From assembly GCA_040876735.1 (NCBI GenBank), contig JBBDPC010000076.1:1-23277 (forward strand): 23,277 bases of DNA, given 5' to 3'. This DNA comes from Natronomicrosphaera sp040876735. GTDB taxonomy: Bacteria; Planctomycetota; Phycisphaerae; Phycisphaerales; Phycisphaeraceae. The notes beneath the pieces were generated by a model, which saw only the letters and a list, made by a program, of their open reading frames with translations, was not told the DNA's origin and did not search any database. Position 1 is the stretch's first letter. The number at the start of each line of letters is the position of its first letter. Positions 7,788 through 16,341 of the stretch are shown piece after piece. The position numbers were made by a program, and so were the translations under genes.

Positions 7788-7852
7788 AGAGTTTCTGGTT
7801 TCGCGTTGCAGTGTTTCTGAGTTCTCAATCGAGAAACCAGAAACGCGAAACG
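7788..7852. repeat. Heptad-repeat palindrome D, between convergent genes
   Basis: The left side is GTTTCTG, GTTTCGC, GTTGCAGT, GTTTCTGA, GTTCTC (7791-7826). The right side, on the other strand, reads GTTTCGC, GTTTCTG, GTTTCTC. GTTTCTGGTTTC pairs perfectly with GAAACCAGAAAC. It fills the 70-bp gap between two convergent stop codons and may act as a two-way terminator. Confidence 0.82.
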
Positions 7853-7857
7853 TCCCC

Positions 7858-10380
7858 TCACACCAGCCGGATCGTCTTGCGGATGATCCATTCGCCGGTG
7901 AGCAGCAGCAGGATCAGCCCCAGCGCCAGCGGCGAATGCCAGAGCGGGTCGCGAAGGTCCTCGGCGGTCCGGCGGGCGCGGTTGGGCACGATCTCGCTCA
8001 GACGGTTCAGGGCATCGAGCGCAATCACTTCGCCGCCGGTCTGCTGCGCGAGCAGGGCGAGGCGGTCGTGGTCCGGCTCGGGCTGGCGCAGCTCGTCGTC
8101 CGGGGCGATCACCTCCACCGACTGCGCCAACGCCAGATCACTCAACGCCGGGTCGGAGATGCGCAGCTCCATCGGCCCCGGCTGCGTCGGCCGCCAGATG
8201 GCGCGGTACGTGCGACGTCCCGTCGCGCCGTCGCCAGCTTCCGCCGTGGGGCGCAGCGCCAGTTGATCGACCACCGCGCCGCGTGAGCGGTCCTCGGCGT
8301 CGCCGTTGTCACCGTCCGCCTCGCCCATCGTGTCGCCGAGGTCGTGCACGCTCGTCCGGATCTCCGGCAGCGCCCGTTCGATCAGGGCCGGGTCGTCCAG
8401 GTGCAGTTCCACCACCACACTCTGGTCCAGCGGCACGCGCCGGCTGGAGACGCTCAGGCGGGCGCGGTCGTCGGTCTGCTGCACGCGCTCCCGGCCGAGC
8501 ATGCGGACGAGCTGAATCCAGAACTGCTCGAAGTAGAGCTCGCCGCGCCCGTAGCGCCACCGCCACATCTCGTCGCTGGCGACGTAGAGCGATTGCCCGG
8601 CCCCGTAGCGCAGACGGGCGATGAGCGTGGCCGGCTCGCCGGCGAGATCGTTGAGGTCGTAGCCCACGGCCAACGTCTCGGCGGTGGGTTTGAGCGGACT
8701 GATCTGCTGCGCCCACCGCAGCGGCGCCAGCTCGCGGGGCCAGTCGGGGAAGTCGGCGAGCAGGCGGTCCACTTCGTCTTCCGCCGCGCCGCTGAGCTGC
8801 GTGTGCGCCTGCTCCAGCTCCGGACCCGCCAGTTCGAGCACGTTCAGCGCCCGGGCCTGGAGCGTGGGCACGAAGGTGAAACCCTCGGCCGGCGTGGGCA
8901 GGGGGGTGACGTTGCCCGGCCGCTGCATCGGCAGCAGGTCCGCCAGGGCGGTGCGTTCGTAGGCCTGGGGCGTGAACCGTTCGCCGCCGATCCACAGCAG
9001 CCCCGCGCCGCCTTCGGAAACGTGGTTGCGAATCAGCGTGATCTGATCGTCGCTGAAATAGTCGGCGGGCACGTCGCCGAGCACGATCACGTCGAATTCA
9101 CCGATCTCCTCGCGGTCTTGCGGGAAGCGGGTGATCGGGCGGTCGCCTTCCTGGGCGAAGCCGCGATCGGCCGAGAGCAGCAGCACGCTCGACTCGATCG
9201 ACTCCTCGCGCACGAGCATGGCGGTGAGGTAGCGATACTCCCAGCGCGGCGTGCCTTCGATGTAGAGCACGCGCAACGGCCGGTCGAGAATCTCGACGTT
9301 GAGCAATGCCTGGCGGTGGCGCCGATCGAGCAGGGGGGGCGAGCCGTCGGCGGCGTCATGTTCCAGTTCGACGCGCCAGCGCGCCTGGCCGGGGGTGTCG
9401 GAGCTGGCGCGCAGGCGCACCGGCTGGCCGAGGCCGGTCTCTTCGAGGGTCTGCTCGTCCATGGCTTCGCCGGTGGCGGTGTCGACCAGGCGCACGCGCA
9501 CGTTGGCCGGGTCGATCTCGCCTTCGCCGCCGAAGCGTTCGACGTGTACGGTCACGGGCACGATGTCATCGACGAACGCCTGCTCGGGATGGTCGATCCG
9601 GCCGAGGCGCAGGTCCAGCGGCATCGGGTCGGCACCCAGCGGCACGGGGTAGACCGCCACCGCCTGCTGTTGGAGGCGATGCACCAGCTCGGCGCCGGTG
9701 GCCTGCGGGCTGCGGCCGTCGGTGAAGAGCACGACGCCGCTGATCGGCCGGCCCCCCGCGGCGGCCAGGGCCTGCTCGATCGCGGTGCGGACGTGGGTGG
9801 CCGGGCCGGTGGCGTCGGCCCAGGCGTCGGGCGCGGTCAGCGGCGGCTCGAAGGCGAACGTCTCGCTGCCGAAGCCCAGCCAGGTGAGCGTGCGCTCGCG
9901 TGCAAGCTGCTCGTCGCCGAACACATCGACCTGCCGCGCCAGCGCCTGCCGCAAGGCCTGGTCCCGGCTGAGCCAGTGCGCCGCGTCCGCCGGGTCGGGC
10001 GTGTCCTGCACCTGCATCGACGCACTGCGATCGACCAGCACCAGCAGCGTGTCCGGCTCCACGCGCTCATCCGGCCGAACGAGCACCGGCCCGGCGATCA
10101 ACGCCACCACCAGCACGATCAACAACCCGCGCAGCGCGCCCAGCGCCATTCGCGCCGGCCGCGGCCCGAGCAGTCGGCTGTAGCTCCAGCAGGCGAACGC
10201 GAACGCCGCCAGCACGATCAGCGCCCAGCCCCAGGCCGGCAGCGGATACTGCCAGCCCAGCACCGCACCCTCGTCGCTCCAACTGACGCGCGACAGCCCC
10301 GTCAGCCGGTCCATCAGCGAGCGATCGCCGCCCTGTGCCAGCGTAAACATGAGCGTCGGGTTGAGCGCGGTGTGCATCAT
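7858..10380 (-). CDS. Large VWA-domain membrane protein, last gene of the MoxR/BatA cluster
   Basis: This 840-residue inner-membrane protein has two N-terminal transmembrane segments (about 50-67 and 79-101) and a von Willebrand A domain with an intact metal-binding motif DRSAS (117-121). A beta-rich middle follows. Next comes a Rossmann-like region resembling the glutamine-amidotransferase-like fold often found in such proteins (LRVLYIEGTPRWEYRYL, then FDVIVLGDVPADYF and GGAGLLWIGGERF). A C-terminal membrane helix ends in a basic tail (LALGLILLLLTGEWIIRK). VWA domains bind partner proteins through a metal ion. In MoxR/VWA clusters they are thought to act with the AAA+ ATPase on envelope or secreted proteins; the substrate here is unknown. 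ATG ATG occurs at the start, and I take the first. A 706-aa plus-strand ORF over this gene is an antisense shadow. Confidence 0.87.
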   Translation of the reverse strand: MMHTALNPTLMFTLAQGGDRSLMDRLTGLSRVSWSDEGAVLGWQYPLPAWGWALIVLAAFAFACWSYSRLLGPRPARMALGALRGLLIVLVVALIAGPVLVRPDERVEPDTLLVLVDRSASMQVQDTPDPADAAHWLSRDQALRQALARQVDVFGDEQLARERTLTWLGFGSETFAFEPPLTAPDAWADATGPATHVRTAIEQALAAAGGRPISGVVLFTDGRSPQATGAELVHRLQQQAVAVYPVPLGADPMPLDLRLGRIDHPEQAFVDDIVPVTVHVERFGGEGEIDPANVRVRLVDTATGEAMDEQTLEETGLGQPVRLRASSDTPGQARWRVELEHDAADGSPPLLDRRHRQALLNVEILDRPLRVLYIEGTPRWEYRYLTAMLVREESIESSVLLLSADRGFAQEGDRPITRFPQDREEIGEFDVIVLGDVPADYFSDDQITLIRNHVSEGGAGLLWIGGERFTPQAYERTALADLLPMQRPGNVTPLPTPAEGFTFVPTLQARALNVLELAGPELEQAHTQLSGAAEDEVDRLLADFPDWPRELAPLRWAQQISPLKPTAETLAVGYDLNDLAGEPATLIARLRYGAGQSLYVASDEMWRWRYGRGELYFEQFWIQLVRMLGRERVQQTDDRARLSVSSRRVPLDQSVVVELHLDDPALIERALPEIRTSVHDLGDTMGEADGDNGDAEDRSRGAVVDQLALRPTAEAGDGATGRRTYRAIWRPTQPGPMELRISDPALSDLALAQSVEVIAPDDELRQPEPDHDRLALLAQQTGGEVIALDALNRLSEIVPNRARRTAEDLRDPLWHSPLALGLILLLLTGEWIIRKTIRLV

Positions 10381-10398
10381 GATCGTGACGTCGTTCTC

Positions 10399-10479
10399 TT
10401 AGCCGTCGGCTTCACGCCGACACGCAGTCGCTTGGTTTTCCGATCGCCATCCGCGTCGGCATGAAGCCGACGGCTAACG
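10399..10479. repeat. TTAGCC-type palindromic repeat, copy 3 (divergent)
   Basis: TTAGCCGTCGGCTTCACGCC pairs with GGCATGAAGCCGACGGCTAA with a single mismatch, and the pairing extends inward through GCCGAC. The ends TTAGCC and GGCTAACGG are the same as in the copy at 1368, but the stem interior differs. The element lies between the two VWA genes and supplies the TAG stop codon of the upstream one (10474-10476). Confidence 0.82.
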
Positions 10480-12897
10480 GTGCGTGTCCACTGGTTCGGC
10501 GTCGCGCGGGGCGGCGCGGGTGACGCTCTGGCCGGTGGTCAGGGTTTCGGTCGGTCGCACGTAGCGCACCATCCGCCGCAAGCCGCTGGCCACCGAGCCG
10601 CGCGGCCCGGCATAGGCGTGGCTGAACCGCCGGGCGAGCAACGTCTCGAACAGCAGCAGCGCCAGCACCACCCACAACAGCGGCCAGCCGAGGTTCACCG
10701 CCTGCGCTTCGCGGCGCAGCGCGGCGCCGGGGTCGTCCGCATCGAGATACTGCCACGTGCCCAGGCCGCTCAACCAGCGGGCGAGCTGCTCTTCGTCGAC
10801 CGCCTGTGTGTCACCCGCCTCGGCGTCGACGTTCACCGCCAGCTTCAGCGCCGCCGCCTCGGCCGGCGTGCTGTAGACGCCCGGGCGCTGCGCCGGCCGG
10901 CGGAGCAGGGGGGCCGCCTCATTGTCATTCTCTTCATCCAGCACCAGCCGCGCCGGCTCGTCCCCGTCCACTTCCGGCACGGCCGTGGGCCCGAACGCCG
11001 ACGTGCGCGTCAACTGGTCAATCCCGCGCCACGGCGGGCCCAGCGTCGGCCGGTCGCCCGCCACCACGCCCGGCACGATCCGCCCGCGCGCTTCGCCCAG
11101 CACGCCGCGCAAGCTCTCATGCAGCAACGGCACGAACAACGGCTTGGCGGGCAGGTTCGACCATTCACTATCCAGCGCCGCGGCCAGCAGCATCAACGTG
11201 CCTTGGCCATGCTCATGCGCCGCGAGCAGGGCGGGGCCGTCCACCGCGCCTGACACGGTCAGCCAGCGCTGATTCTCCGGCGCTTCCAGCGGCAGCCGGC
11301 GATAGACCCGCACGGGTCGCAGCAGCGCTTCCCAGTCGGCACTGAGCAGCGACAGCGCCTCGGGCGCACGCTGCGAGCCGGACAACGTCCAGCCCGACGC
11401 CTCGGCCGGCTGCTCGGCCGGCTCCATCGCCAGTTGCCAGTCCATGTCGAACACGCGCTGCATCGCCGTCGCCCACACCGCCGGCGTCTCCACCGCCGGC
11501 GTGAACACCCACGCCAACCCCCCACGCTCGACATACGCCGCCAGCTCGCCCCACGCCTCGTCGCTCAACCCGTCCGGCCGAAGCACCATCACCGCGTCAT
11601 GCTCATCCAGCACCGACCGCGACACTTCGCCCGGCTGATAGAGTTCCAACCCCACCGACCCGCCATCGCTGCCGCTGCCCGCCTCGAACGGCGCCAGCCC
11701 CAGCAGCAGCCACTGCACCGGCCGCAGCCCGTTCTCCGGCGCGGCCGCACCCCGCTCGTCCACCAGTGCCACGCTCAGCCGACGACGCACCTCCACCACC
11801 GCCAGCCGTTCATCGTCCGCCGCCAACGCGTTGCCCAGTCGGCCGGCATCGACACGACCATGCACCACCAGCGTCACCGCCCCATCCGCCGCCTGCGGCT
11901 TGGCGCTCTCCGGCACGGGCAGGGAGACGTTCACTGTCGCCGTGCTCTGGCCCTCGGCAAACCGCTGGCTTCGCCGGACGCGCTCCACGGCCTGGCCTTC
12001 GCCGTCCAGCAGCGTCAATTCCACGTCCACGCTCGCCGCTTCCAGCACCGGGCCGAACCGGCGCAACTGCACCGCCACCGGCACGGTCGCCTCCGCCTGA
12101 TCCACCACCACCAGCGACCGCCGCGGCCGCAGCGACGCGATCTGCACGTTCGCCGCGCCCCCGCTCGGCCGGGCCGCCCAGACGCCCGCCCGCTCGCCCA
12201 ATCCGCGCAGCGCCGATGACGCCGGCTCATCGAGATACCGCGCCGATCGCGAAAAGTCGCTCAGCAACACCACGTCCGCCGAGCCGGGCGACACGCCCTC
12301 GCGCGCCAGCGACTCCGCCACCTGCTCCAGCGTCGTCACCATGTCCGGCCGCGCGTAGCCGGGCTCAAGATTTTCAATCGCCTCACGCAACGCCGCCCGG
12401 TCCGTCTCCGCCTCCACCACGCGCTCGCCCGGCCGGCCGGCGCGCCACAGCGTCACCCGATCGCTCGCCCGCAGCGCGTCGATCATCGCCAGCGCCGTGG
12501 CCCGCAACTGCTCGGCCCGCGCTTCGCCGGTCGCGTCTTCCGCCTGCGTCGACAGCGCATCGTCGATCACCAAGTGCACCGCCCGCCCGCGCGCATCGAG
12601 CCCCCCCAGCCAGCCCTGACACCCGGTCAGCACCGGCCCGGCCAGCGCCAGGCCCAGGATCAACACCAGCAGGCAACGCGTCACCAGCAACAGCAGTTGC
12701 TCGAACCGCAGCCGTTGTCGATGTCGGCGGTAGGCGAGCATGAGAAACCGCATCGCGCCCCACGGCTCCGGCCGGCGACGCATGCGATAGAGCAGGTGGA
12801 TGATGATCGGAATCGACACCGCCGCCGCCCCCGCCGCCGCCAACCCCGGCACGGTGAACAAAGCTCCAAACTGGGCGAGGGTGGGTGTCAGTGGCAT
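10474..12897 (-). CDS. BatA-like VWA membrane protein with degenerate metal site
   Basis: This 807-residue protein begins with the BatA-type N-terminal region: a first membrane helix (about 11-37), PWGAMRFLMLAYRRHRQR, then a second helix (about 68-90). A VWA-like domain follows, but its metal-binding motif reads DDALS (112-116) where DxSxS is expected, so the first serine is alanine and metal binding may be lost. A later Rossmann-like region (HDAVMVLRPDGLSDEAW, GGLAWVFTPAV) resembles that of the next gene. A membrane helix (LLWVVLALLLFETLLARRF) lies near the C-terminus. The frame extends 21 codons upstream, but those encode the repeat-derived peptide PNPQPPIP, so I place the start at the ATG at 12897, flush with palindrome E. 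The stop codon lies in a repeat shared with the gap to the next gene. Confidence 0.85.
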   Translation of the reverse strand: MPLTPTLAQFGALFTVPGLAAAGAAAVSIPIIIHLLYRMRRRPEPWGAMRFLMLAYRRHRQRLRFEQLLLLVTRCLLVLILGLALAGPVLTGCQGWLGGLDARGRAVHLVIDDALSTQAEDATGEARAEQLRATALAMIDALRASDRVTLWRAGRPGERVVEAETDRAALREAIENLEPGYARPDMVTTLEQVAESLAREGVSPGSADVVLLSDFSRSARYLDEPASSALRGLGERAGVWAARPSGGAANVQIASLRPRRSLVVVDQAEATVPVAVQLRRFGPVLEAASVDVELTLLDGEGQAVERVRRSQRFAEGQSTATVNVSLPVPESAKPQAADGAVTLVVHGRVDAGRLGNALAADDERLAVVEVRRRLSVALVDERGAAAPENGLRPVQWLLLGLAPFEAGSGSDGGSVGLELYQPGEVSRSVLDEHDAVMVLRPDGLSDEAWGELAAYVERGGLAWVFTPAVETPAVWATAMQRVFDMDWQLAMEPAEQPAEASGWTLSGSQRAPEALSLLSADWEALLRPVRVYRRLPLEAPENQRWLTVSGAVDGPALLAAHEHGQGTLMLLAAALDSEWSNLPAKPLFVPLLHESLRGVLGEARGRIVPGVVAGDRPTLGPPWRGIDQLTRTSAFGPTAVPEVDGDEPARLVLDEENDNEAAPLLRRPAQRPGVYSTPAEAAALKLAVNVDAEAGDTQAVDEEQLARWLSGLGTWQYLDADDPGAALRREAQAVNLGWPLLWVVLALLLFETLLARRFSHAYAGPRGSVASGLRRMVRYVRPTETLTTGQSVTRAAPRDAEPVDTHR

Positions 12898-12979
12898 GGG
12901 GATTGGGGGTTGGGGATTGGGGATTGGAAATACGAGCGGGTATCGCATGCGCGACCCCAACCCCTAATCCCCAATCCCT
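12898..12979. repeat. Heptad-repeat palindrome E
   Basis: The left arm is four near-perfect 7-nt units, GGGGATT, GGGGGTT, GGGGATT, GGGGATT (12898-12925). The right arm (about 12954-12978) is the inverse, CCCCAAC, CCCTAAT, CCCCAAT. The spacer is about 28 nt. It is flush with the start codon of the BatA-like gene. The unit resembles the heptameric STRR repeats of cyanobacteria. The remaining ~70 bp up to 13050 show nothing else. Confidence 0.87.
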
Positions 12980-13049
12980 TGTTCCGGCCTTGCTTCATCC
13001 GGTGCAAACTCTCACTTAACGCATAACACAACGATCCACCCACGCCACC

Positions 13050-14093
13050 TCACCGCTTCGCGATCGCCGCCGCGCGGCGGGCGAGGAAGTGGCTCAGCGG
13101 CGGGCCCATCGCTTGCGACGTATCCAGCAGCAGGTAGTCAAAGCGGTACTTGCGGGCGATCTGCTCGATCGCGCCCAACTGTTCGTTGAGGATCTCCAGG
13201 TAATGCTCGCGCAGCGCGGCGGGGTCCAGCGGCAGCCGGCCTTCCGCTTCCAGGCCCAGGAAGTCGCTCGGGGCGCGGAAGGGGAAGCTCAGCTCCGCCG
13301 GGTCCAGCGTCTGCATCACGATCACATCATGCCGGCGGTGGTGCAACCGGGCGAGCCCCTTCTCCAGCACGTCCGCATCGTCAAAGAGGTCGCTGATGAG
13401 CACGATCAACGAGCGCTGGTTGAGCTTGGCCACCACGCGGTCGAACAGGCCGGCGAAGTCGGTGTGGCCTTGCGCCTGCGTCGGGTCGTCCACGCGCTCG
13501 CTGCTGCCAGCAGTTTCGTTGCTCGCCAGCTCGACGGTGCTCAGCGCTTCGACGATGGCGCGCCAGTGGCCCTGGTTGTTGGAGAGGCGGGTGGCGGCGC
13601 GAAGCTGGTCGTCGAAGAGCGTGACGCCGACGCGGTCCTGCTGCTTCAGCGCCAGGTGCGCCATCGCCGCGGCGAGGGTGGCGGCATGATCGAACTTCCG
13701 CCAGGACGCAGGGGCCGAGGGGCCAAGGGGCCGGGGGGCCGAGTGTTTGTCTTTCCCTTGGCTCCTTGGCCCCTTGACCCCTTGACCCCTTCCACTGCTG
13801 TATCCCATCGACCCCGAGGCGTCGACGAGGATGAGCATGTCGAGGTTGGTCTCTTTCTGATACTGCTTGAGGTAGAGCTTGTCCGTCTTGCCGAACACCT
13901 TCCAGTCCAGAAACCGCGTGTCGTCGCCCGGCACATACTGCCGATGCTGCGCGAACTCGACGCTGAATCCTTGGTAGGGTGAGCGATGCTGCCCGGTCAT
14001 CAACCCTTCAACGATCATCCGGGCGCGCAGCTCCAGCGAACCGACGGTGGCGAGCAGTTGCGGGTCGAGATAGTTGGTGCTGGCCTGGGTCAT
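13050..14093 (-). CDS. DUF58 (VWA-like) protein carrying an in-frame repeat insertion
   Basis: DUF58 proteins are cytoplasmic or membrane-proximal partners of MoxR ATPases with a VWA-like fold. The 347-residue product shows the DUF58 signature HRQYVPGDDTRFLDWKVF (50-67) followed by DKLYLKQY and the metal-site motif DASGS (91-95). After GYSS (to residue 100) comes a Gly/Pro/Ser-rich stretch of about 30 residues (roughly 101-131) ending in SAPASW, before the fold resumes at RKFDHAATLAAAMAHLAL. That stretch is encoded by palindrome F; usual family members have only a few residues there. The ATG directly follows the TGA of the upstream zinc-ribbon gene, so translation is probably coupled. A hydrophilic C-terminal helix ends the protein. 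Confidence 0.92.
   Translation of the reverse strand: MTQASTNYLDPQLLATVGSLELRARMIVEGLMTGQHRSPYQGFSVEFAQHRQYVPGDDTRFLDWKVFGKTDKLYLKQYQKETNLDMLILVDASGSMGYSSGRGQGVKGPRSQGKDKHSAPRPLGPSAPASWRKFDHAATLAAAMAHLALKQQDRVGVTLFDDQLRAATRLSNNQGHWRAIVEALSTVELASNETAGSSERVDDPTQAQGHTDFAGLFDRVVAKLNQRSLIVLISDLFDDADVLEKGLARLHHRRHDVIVMQTLDPAELSFPFRAPSDFLGLEAEGRLPLDPAALREHYLEILNEQLGAIEQIARKYRFDYLLLDTSQAMGPPLSHFLARRAAAIAKR
13711..13792. repeat. Octad-repeat palindrome F inside the DUF58 gene
   Basis: The left arm is GGGGCCGA, GGGGCCAA, GGGGCCGG, GGGGCCGA (13711-13742). The right arm is TTGGCTCC, TTGGCCCC, TTGACCCC, TTGACCCC (13758-13789), the inverse of the same 8-nt unit. It has the architecture of palindromes A-E but 8-nt units, and it lies wholly inside a reading frame that stays open through it. 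Confidence 0.87.
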
Positions 14094-14744
14094 TCACTCT
14101 ACCTTGGTGGCGCTGCCACATTCCGGGCAGGCGGCTGCGCGTTGATTTCCACGAAGATCGTAGCCGCACGTTGTACAACAACCCGCGTTGAACCGCAGCC
14201 GCCGGTGCAGGCGGCGCCATCCGATGACCGCTGGTGCCACCATCAGCACGGCCAGCAACACCGCGTGAGGCACGATCAACTCCCAACTACGCCAGTTCCC
14301 AGACGCAGGGAACCCGAACGGGAAGGGGTTGGGTTGCGGTGGCGAAACATTGAAATGGTGCGCTGCAAAGAAACTGGGATGGCCCTGACCGGCCGCACGA
14401 AAGATGCGGGTTTCGTGCATGCCGCCCATAAATCTGTCGGGTTCTTCTCGTTTCCAACGGAGGTCCCGGATTCGAGAAGGCTCAATCAATCGAACACCCG
14501 CCTTGTGTAATCCATCGCGTTCTTGAAGAAGTTGCCGGTACGCCGGTGGCGTGTTCCAGTCGACCCACATGACCACGCGCCCAGACAAATGGATCACAGT
14601 TATCTGGTACTGGTTTGGATCTTCGCCCGGCAACGGAATCACCATGATCACGCTACGCTGCCAACTCATCAACCACAACACCCCCGTGAGTGCAGCGAGC
14701 GACGCACAACCGAGCAGCATGACCTGCTGAATCCGCCTGATCAC
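14094..14744 (-). CDS. Membrane protein with C-terminal planctomycete-type zinc ribbon
   Basis: The product is 216 residues from a GTG start chosen because AAAGGAG lies just before it; a longer ATG form starts at 14780. A membrane helix near the N-terminus (VMLLGCASLAALTGVLWLM) precedes a soluble region of about 120 residues without a family I recognise, then a second helix (LIVPHAVLLAVLMVAPAVIG). The C-terminus is a zinc ribbon CTTCGYDLRGNQRAAACPEC, of a kind common on planctomycete proteins. Its stop codon abuts the DUF58 start, placing it in the MoxR operon. Function is unknown. It is not a usual member of MoxR/DUF58 clusters. Confidence 0.75.
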   Translation of the reverse strand: MIRRIQQVMLLGCASLAALTGVLWLMSWQRSVIMVIPLPGEDPNQYQITVIHLSGRVVMWVDWNTPPAYRQLLQERDGLHKAGVRLIEPSRIRDLRWKREEPDRFMGGMHETRIFRAAGQGHPSFFAAHHFNVSPPQPNPFPFGFPASGNWRSWELIVPHAVLLAVLMVAPAVIGWRRLHRRLRFNAGCCTTCGYDLRGNQRAAACPECGSATKVE

Positions 14745-14822
14745 CGACTCCTTTCCCGTGCCGGTCGCCGGGTGCCACATAGCATCCCGCAGGGTGCTGT
14801 GTGCGGGCGCCCTTTCCGATCC

Positions 14823-15170
14823 CTATGCGTCTCCTGCATCCTTACGAGACGCCAGTGCTGCCTTGGCATGGGGCGACAACTGCACGAACTCGAACCACGC
14901 ACGCGGGTAAAGGTAATCCTCGCCTTCCTCATCAATCACCCGCAGATCCGCCGGCGAATCATTGACCTCCGGCTTCACGACGCAGTACAGCCGTCCCTTC
15001 ATCACCGTCAACTCACTCCCGCGATCGGTCAGGCACACCACGTACTGATCCGTTGCCCGTCGCAACGCCCGCGCCCTTGCAGCGGCCGACTCGGCTGCGG
15101 TGATCGCCTGCACATCGTGCGGCTCACTGAGCAACGCAAAGTGGCGACTGTTCCGCTTGCCTTGTTGCAT
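14823..15170 (-). CDS. Small hypothetical protein, translationally coupled to moxR
   Basis: This 115-residue soluble protein has an Ala/Arg-rich helical N-terminal part (about 22-42) and a compact C-terminal part with RVIDEEGEDYLYP followed by WFEFVQL. I recall similar EDYLYP motifs in uncharacterised planctomycete proteins but cannot name a family. Its ATG starts 1 nt after the moxR TGA, strong evidence that it is real and co-translated. No signal peptide or membrane helix is visible. Confidence 0.7.
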   Translation of the reverse strand: MQQGKRNSRHFALLSEPHDVQAITAAESAAARARALRRATDQYVVCLTDRGSELTVMKGRLYCVVKPEVNDSPADLRVIDEEGEDYLYPRAWFEFVQLSPHAKAALASRKDAGDA

Positions 15171-15171
15171 A

Positions 15172-16218
<1,047 letters not shown>

Positions 16219-16262
16219 TCGACCTCCAGCGTGCGTAAGAAACAACGGGGGAACGCTGGGCA

Positions 16263-16293
16263 AGTATACCCCTGCGGTCCCGGCAATGTTCAA
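16263..16293 (-). promoter_or_regulatory. Possible promoter of the moxR cluster
   Basis: On the minus strand TATACT (16268-16263), a strong -10 match, is preceded by TTGAAC (16293-16288) at a long 19-nt spacing. It lies about 45 bp before the moxR ATG, in the divergent gap shared with mutM. Confidence 0.4.
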
Positions 16294-16341
16294 CCGCTTT
16301 GTTTGCGAAACCGCTCACCCCTTGTGAGGAACGATCGACCC

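Noticed and set aside
8344..10464. 706-aa plus-strand ORF
   Set aside because: Antisense to the large VWA gene, which has motifs and membrane helices; the ORF is His/Arg/Gln-rich shadow sequence.
12898..12960. N-terminal extension of the BatA-like protein
   Set aside because: The 21 extra codons are mostly repeat sequence (PNPQPPIP); the conserved BatA-type start follows the ATG at 12897.
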